Shown one piece after another: positions 60,363 through 64,000 of a stretch of DNA of 64,000 bases. This DNA is from JAIVGV01 sp031425275. Lineage in GTDB: Bacteria > Acidobacteriota > Blastocatellia > Pyrinomonadales > Pyrinomonadaceae. The number at the start of each line of letters is the position of its first letter. The first letter of the stretch is position 1. Position numbers and translations under genes: made by a program. The DNA lies in assembly GCA_031425275.1 (NCBI GenBank), contig JANPJA010000166.1:1-64000 (forward strand), given 5' to 3'. A model generated the notes under the pieces. It had not been told where the DNA came from. It worked only from the letters and a program-made list of their open reading frames with translations, and ran no database searches.

Positions 60363-61580
60363 ATGTCATTTTCGATCACACCACCAGACGCGCGCCGTCT
60401 CTTTCGCGCGGCCTCCTTGCTTCTCTTCGTCGCGGCCCTCGCCGGGTGCGAGCAGATCAGGGAGAAGCTGTCGGTGCGCCCGCGCGTGTTGCGCGACGTT
60501 CCGGCCGCGCGCCTCGCCTACCGTCTGGAGCCGGACCTCGCGGCCGACGCGCTGCCCGCCGCGCTCAAGGACGACGCGGGCGAAGAGCCGCTGGCCCCCG
60601 TCAAGTCGCACTTCGAGACGAGCCGCAAGGAGGAAGCCCTCTTGCGCACCGTCGTCTCGCCCGACGGGGGGCGCGTGCTCGCCCTCTACGCGCCCAACGA
60701 TCCGGCCTTCCCCGAAGACGAGTTCCGCATCGATCTCTACGGCGCGGACGGCATGTTTGTCCGCAACATCCTCCCGCCCGGCCTCTCCGGCGTCTTCATG
60801 TCGGCGGTCGCGTGGTCGCCCGACGGACAGCTCATCGCCTTCACGGGCCGTCGCACGGCGAAGCCGACACCGTCGCCCACGCCCACTCCCGACGACGTGG
60901 GGCAACCGCCGTTCGGCCCCGACGTGACCGACCCGAACGCGCCGCCGACGGCCACGCCCACGGTCGCCCCCATCATCGCGCCCGTCCAGACTTTCTCGAC
61001 CGAGCAGATTTACGTCGCCGACCGCGACGGCACGAGCTTGCGCCCGCTCACGGCGCGCGACGGGTTGATCTACTTTCACGTCGCGTGGTCGCCCGACGGC
61101 CGCGCCATCGCCTCGCTCGCCTGCAAGCAGGGCGAGTTGGAGCGGCGCATCACGGACAACAAACAACTGGCGGGCCGGGCGCGCGTCATCGATCTCGGCG
61201 GGCGCGAGCGTCTGCTCTCGGACGAGCTGACCGAGACGACGCCCGTCTGGTCGCCCGACGCGGCGAAGCTCGCCACGGCCTCCGAGACCGACGTGCTCAT
61301 CTTCGACGCCGCGGGCGATCAGCCCACGGCCGCGCGCCTGCCCCTGCGCGAACTGCTGCAAGCGGCCTCGGCCGCCTACGACGCACAGGTCTTGAAGCAG
61401 CCGGGCGGTAAAGTCCCGATCTCTCTGAACCCGGTCATCCGGCTCGAATGGGCCGAGCCCGAAGTGCTGCTCGCGCAGACCGGCTACGTGCGCATCTTCG
61501 AGAGCGAGTCGGAGCCGACGCGCCGCTACCTGCGCTGGCACGTCCTGCACCTCAGCCCGCAGGCCGTCGTGCTTGATTGA
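60363..61580 (+). CDS. TolB-like (PD40) propeller lipoprotein
   Basis: 405 aa. LAALAGCEQ gives a lipobox at ~residue 28. The body has WD40/PD40-like strand repeats (SPDGGRVLALY, AWSPDGQLIAFTGRR, AWSPDGRAIASLACKQ, VWSPDAAKLATAS) with a Pro/Thr-rich insertion (PTPSPTPTPDD). Beta-propellers of this kind in lipoproteins bind partner proteins in the periplasm. It is not TolB itself, since no tol-pal genes are adjacent. It is followed by heptamer arrays. Confidence 0.75.
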   Translation: MSFSITPPDARRLFRAASLLLFVAALAGCEQIREKLSVRPRVLRDVPAARLAYRLEPDLAADALPAALKDDAGEEPLAPVKSHFETSRKEEALLRTVVSPDGGRVLALYAPNDPAFPEDEFRIDLYGADGMFVRNILPPGLSGVFMSAVAWSPDGQLIAFTGRRTAKPTPSPTPTPDDVGQPPFGPDVTDPNAPPTATPTVAPIIAPVQTFSTEQIYVADRDGTSLRPLTARDGLIYFHVAWSPDGRAIASLACKQGELERRITDNKQLAGRARVIDLGGRERLLSDELTETTPVWSPDAAKLATASETDVLIFDAAGDQPTAARLPLRELLQAASAAYDAQVLKQPGGKVPISLNPVIRLEWAEPEVLLAQTGYVRIFESESEPTRRYLRWHVLHLSPQAVVLD

Positions 61581-61738
61581 GGAGTGGTCAGTGGTCAGTG
61601 GTCAGTGGTCAGTTGCACGTGCTTAACGAGAGGCGTCCTGAAGAGCGACAGTCCAGCTTGTGAGACACAAACAACTGACCACCGACGACTGACGACTGAC
61701 GACTGACGACTGACGACTGACCACTGACCACTGACAAA
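61581..61738. repeat. Inverted heptamer array (GTCAGTG family)
   Basis: GGTCAGT tandem units (61586-61614) and complementary GACTGAC/ACTGACC units (61673-61736) flank a ~60-nt unique centre. It begins immediately at the TolB-like gene's stop. Confidence 0.85.
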
Positions 61739-61761
61739 TTTTCCCGAAGGAGAGAACCCCC

Positions 61762-62328
61762 ATGCAGTACACGAGCGTCGCAGGCATTTACGAGGACATC
61801 AACGAGACGCGCCGCCGGCTCGTCGAGCGCGTCGAGTCGCTGGCCGAGGAGCGGCGGACGGCGCGCGCGTCGGAGAAAATCTGGACGGTCGCGGAAATCG
61901 TCGAGCACCTCTCGATCACCGAGCGGGGGCTGTTGGGCGTGATGACGAAGATGCTCGACGGGGTCGAGGCGGCACCGGGCGCGCAAAACACGACGCCGGG
62001 CGAAGCGGCCGCGCCCGCCCCGATGCAGCCCTTCTCGCTCGACACGTTCGTCGAGCGGGCCAAGGCGCAGAAATTCGAGGCGCCCGAAGTCGTCCGGCCC
62101 ACCGGCGCGGCGGCCGTGGCCGACTCGCTCGCCGGCCTCGCCGAGTCGCGCGCCGCGCTCGACGCCTTGCGCCCCCGCTTCGAGCGCGCCGATCTCTCGG
62201 CCCAACTGTTCCCGCACCCCGCCTTCGGCCCGCTCAACCTCTACCAGTGGCTCGCCTTCATCGGCATCCACGAGGCCCGCCACCTCGCGCAGATCGAGCG
62301 GCTGCTAACGGACGACGCCGGGAACTAA
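61762..62328 (+). CDS. DinB-family putative metal-dependent hydrolase
   Basis: 188 aa. A four-helix DinB fold is suggested by metal-ligand-like histidines in IVEHLSITERG and in the C-terminal GIHEARHLAQIERL. A 60-residue Pro/Ala-rich insert lies between. Family members use bacillithiol or unknown thiols, and the substrate is unknown here. GAAGGAGAG stands 8-9 nt before the ATG. Confidence 0.75.
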   Translation: MQYTSVAGIYEDINETRRRLVERVESLAEERRTARASEKIWTVAEIVEHLSITERGLLGVMTKMLDGVEAAPGAQNTTPGEAAAPAPMQPFSLDTFVERAKAQKFEAPEVVRPTGAAAVADSLAGLAESRAALDALRPRFERADLSAQLFPHPAFGPLNLYQWLAFIGIHEARHLAQIERLLTDDAGN

Positions 62329-62401
62329 AGGCGCGCGCGGAAGACAAAGACGATCCCGAAAGGTGAACGGCGCGCGCCGCTTCTCGCGCAATCCGCCCCG
62401 C

Positions 62402-62431
62402 TTGCGCGCTCCCCATGCTCATTCCTATAAT
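62402..62431 (+). promoter_or_regulatory. Promoter of the intron-containing tRNA gene
   Basis: TTGCGC (62402-62407), an 18-nt spacer and TATAAT (62426-62431) stand 16 nt before the mature tRNA 5' end (62448). The -10 is consensus, supporting active transcription of the split gene. Confidence 0.75.
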
Positions 62432-62465
62432 CGCTCGCGGCGACCTCGCCCCTGTAGCTCAATGG

Positions 62466-62864
62466 TTAGAGCAGCGGACTCAGTTCTTTGACAGGTCTAA
62501 GTGGAAAATCAGGATTATGAATTTCTGCGTGGCAGTTCAGACAAAGGAGCAAACACCTCTCGGCCTCGGCCGCGAGAAGTTGCCAAGAAGTGTTTGAGCA
62601 TTTTCTGAGATCGATGCCGAAGGCTTTGGTCGTGGGGTTGACATGGTGGAAGGCGAGAGCCGCCGCGTTGCGGTCATAAGCGCATCGTTGGCAGCGGCCG
62701 CCCTTCAACCGGATCAGCGACTCTCGCCTTCGGCGACCGCGCCGTTGCTGGGACGCATAGTTCTGATGTTTGTTATTGGTGAAGCCATTCTTGCACCGGA
62801 GCGAGCAGAACTTCTTCTGCCGGCCGGTCAGCGTGGCCTGGCAGACGGAACAAGCCTTTTCCAT
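62466..62864 (-). CDS. HNH endonuclease encoded antisense within the group I intron
   Basis: 132 aa from ATG 62864, with GGAGGT 4 nt upstream on the minus strand. Two Cys pairs near the N-terminus (CSVC, FCSLRC) and a further CQRC ... CLNCH bind zinc. The HNH core is AFHHVNP plus LCLNCHAEIHNP. It is likely the homing endonuclease that would spread the intron by cutting intron-less tRNA genes. The coding strand is antisense to the tRNA and the ribozyme, and its TAA stop lies in the tRNA exon (62468-62466). The last ~10 codons use the P1/IGS and exon sequence. An ATG at 62897 gives a longer form without a ribosome binding site. Confidence 0.85.
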   Translation of the reverse strand: MEKACSVCQATLTGRQKKFCSLRCKNGFTNNKHQNYASQQRRGRRRRESLIRLKGGRCQRCAYDRNAAALAFHHVNPTTKAFGIDLRKCSNTSWQLLAAEAERCLLLCLNCHAEIHNPDFPLRPVKELSPLL

Positions 62865-63117
62865 ATGACCTCCAAAGTAGGGTTGCGGGCGCGTCACATT
62901 CGGAGCCGGTAAATCGACTCTGTCTCAGGCGTGCTCGTAGAACCTGCCAAATTCGGGGAAGCCTAAGCCGCGAAAGCGAGACGGTAATCCCGAGCCAAGC
63001 CCCGCCGCCGGCGCGGGGAAGGTGTAGAGACTTGACGGCAGGCGCGTAAAGCGAAGGGAAAGTCCAGACCACGAATCTCGTCCACGGGCGGGGCGCGGCG
63101 AAAGTCGTAGTGGTAGG
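62481..63117 (+). ncRNA. Group I self-splicing intron in the tRNA anticodon loop (IC3-like)
   Basis: The intron follows U33 (GGACT) and ends in G63117. IGS GGTCT (62494-62498) pairs with exon GGACT, giving the required U.G at the splice site. P3 is CCTGCC (62943-62948) with GGCAGG (63037-63042). P4 is TTCGGG (62952-62957) with CCCGAG (62989-62994). P7 is GACTT (63029-63033) with AAGTC (63060-63064). P9 is a hairpin with a GAAA tetraloop (63095-63108). The core (CCGAGCCAAGC, GAAGGTGTAGAGACT, GACGGCA) closely resembles the Azoarcus tRNA-Ile intron. A ~440-nt insertion between P1 and P3 carries the HNH gene. Confidence 0.93.
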
Positions 63118-63165
63118 CATAATCCGTTGGTTGTAGGTTCGAGTCCTACCGGGGGCATCCACCTC

Positions 63166-64000
63166 TTAACGCCTCACGACCGAAATCATGAAAGCCGTCT
63201 GAGCGCGCGAGCTGACCTCGTGCCGCGGCCCGAATTCGTAGCCGCGCGCGGCCAGAGACTTGAGGGCCGGGTGCGCTTCGTCCCACGCCGCGGCGCGGAA
63301 GGCGAGCCAGAAGCGTTCTTCGCCGAACGCCGCGTCGTAGTCCACGACCGACACTCCGTCGAACCCGCGCGGCAGGAAGAAGGCCTTATCCTCGGCCGCG
63401 CCGGGGAGGCCGCGCACGACCGCGACCTCGAACCCGCGCCCCGTCTCGCCCCCTTCGTGCCACAGGTGATAGGCGACGAGGTCTTCAAAGGCATAGACCT
63501 TGATCGGCCCACGCGGCGACGACGCGCCCGCGCCTTCGTCGCGCCGGGTCATGTTGTCGTCTCGCCGCCGCGCGCCTTCGTCTTCATGCGAGGCGGCGCG
63601 CGCGAGCGTGCCCCACGCGCACCAGACGGGCGGGACGTGCCGGCGCGTGACGAAGAGCGCGGCGGCGAGCGCGAGCCAGCACCCGAGGAGCGCACACGCG
63701 CACGCGGCCAGCCAGCCGGGCCGCAAAGAGGCGACGGCGTGCGCGGCGAGCAGCAGGTAGGCCGGCGCGATGACGATCAGATGGCGCGTGCCCCACACCG
63801 AATGCGGGAGCGCGTGCGCCAGCACGAAGGTCAGGACGACGGGCGCGATGGAGAAGAAGACGAGGAAGCGCACGGCGAAGTTATCGCGCCGGCCTGACTC
63901 GTCGCGCGCCGCCAACGCATCACGCGCCGCCAACGCATCACGCGCCGCCGACGCATCGCGCGCCGCCGACTCACCCTGCGTCCCTTCTTTCTCTACACGT
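63166..64000 (-). CDS. Membrane protein, C-terminal part (partial at window edge)
   Basis: The frame is open from the window edge to the stop at 63166 (278 codons visible), so the N-terminus lies beyond 64000. A repeat-encoded AARDAL/AARDAS stretch precedes two or three hydrophobic segments (FAVRFLVFFSIAPVVLTFVLAHAL, HLIVIAPAYLLLAAHAVASL, GWLAACACALLGCWLALAAALFV). A soluble C-terminal domain has VYAFEDLVAYHLWHEGG and GRGFEVAVVRGLPG. The layout is like the last part of PMT/GT39-type glycosyltransferases, but the identifying N-terminal domain is not visible. It converges on the split tRNA gene with 8 bp between. Confidence 0.65.
   Translation of the reverse strand, partial: RVEKEGTQGESAARDASAARDALAARDALAARDESGRRDNFAVRFLVFFSIAPVVLTFVLAHALPHSVWGTRHLIVIAPAYLLLAAHAVASLRPGWLAACACALLGCWLALAAALFVTRRHVPPVWCAWGTLARAASHEDEGARRRDDNMTRRDEGAGASSPRGPIKVYAFEDLVAYHLWHEGGETGRGFEVAVVRGLPGAAEDKAFFLPRGFDGVSVVDYDAAFGEERFWLAFRAAAWDEAHPALKSLAARGYEFGPRHEVSSRAQTAFMISVVRR
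63906..63970. repeat. 18-bp coding tandem repeat
   Basis: The unit GCGCCGCCAACGCATCAC occurs twice, then a variant GCGCCGCCGACGCATCGC, then a partial fourth copy. The minus-strand translation gives repeats of AARDAL/AARDAS in the membrane protein. It is likely prone to length variation. Confidence 0.8.

Larger units (their letters stand above)
62448..63157 (+). tRNA. tRNA (CAU), probably tRNA-Ile2, interrupted by a group I intron
   Basis: Exon 1 is 62448-62480 (acceptor GCCCCTG, D-arm, CGGACT) and exon 2 is 63118-63157 (CATAATCCG, variable loop, T-arm, CGGGGGC and discriminator A). Joined they give a 73-nt cloverleaf with anticodon CAU. A G1-C72 pair argues against initiator tRNA. GACTCATAATC and the TTGGT after the anticodon stem resemble tRNA-Ile2 (lysidine-modified CAU) more than elongator Met, but I cannot be sure. 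It needs splicing to function. Confidence 0.9.

Noticed and set aside
62448..63157. Split tRNA as a pseudogene caused by random insertion
   Set aside because: The insert starts after U, ends in G and contains the P3, P4 and P7 pairings in the right order, and the exons join to a perfect tRNA, all unlikely for a random insertion.

Overview
The window is GC-rich chromosomal DNA from a Gram-negative soil-type bacterium, most likely an acidobacterium of the Blastocatellia/Pyrinomonadaceae kind. That placement is an inference. It rests on the mix of large exported proteins built from PPC, BACON, Calx-beta and DUF4214 domains, a TIGR03437-type C-terminus, two PEP-CTERM proteins, a CcdA-TlpA fusion, M16 and M61 peptidases and a giant GltD/PyrK-like flavoprotein. 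No rRNA or ribosomal-protein marker is present to confirm it.

Layout. 1-6.6 kb: a minus-strand block of four thioredoxin/TlpA-type redox proteins plus the glycine oxidase gene thiO. 6.7-7.8 kb: NAD-type isocitrate dehydrogenase. 7.8-13 kb: an anomalous segment with an AT-rich exported protease gene whose 3' third is GC-rich. It is flanked by two copies of the last ~49 bp of icd. 13.4-34.2 kb: exported proteins, comprising a PPC/BACON/Calx-beta/DUF4214 protein, a TIGR03437 protein, a FecR/DUF6600 protein, a TonB receptor, two PEP-CTERM proteins around a small zinc-finger protein, an 1838-aa sialidase-like protein and a lipoprotein. 34.3-36 kb: a DsbA-like oxidoreductase and two small minus-strand genes separated by an attC-like site. 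36.2-39.3 kb: an M16 peptidase pair. 39.4-43.6 kb: tRNA-Glu and the giant flavoprotein. 43.6-53.7 kb: rsmI, an exported protein behind a sigma-54-type promoter, an alkaline-phosphatase-family enzyme with a TPR protein, thioredoxin 2, and a TPR/Fis-type regulator divergent from a polyproline peptide. 54-62.3 kb: an M61 peptidase, an SDR/enoyl-CoA hydratase pair, a SIMPL protein, a putative zinc peptidase, a TolB-like lipoprotein and a DinB-like protein. 62.4-63.2 kb: a tRNA(CAU) gene split by a 637-nt group I intron that carries an HNH endonuclease gene on its antisense strand. The right edge cuts a membrane-protein gene.

Three observations stand out. (1) The tRNA intron has a recognisable IC3-type core (P3, P4, P7, P9), a U.G pair at the 5' splice site and a terminal G, and it inserts directly after U33. 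(2) Promoters of several exported-protein genes carry 11-bp-spaced CTCAAG direct repeats, placed 9 nt upstream of a -10 hexamer. This geometry is typical of PhoB/OmpR-type activators and suggests an unnamed regulon. (3) The icd-flanked mosaic segment looks like an insertion event at the 3' end of icd. Families of inverted 7-nt tandem repeats separate many genes, some wrapped round terminator hairpins.
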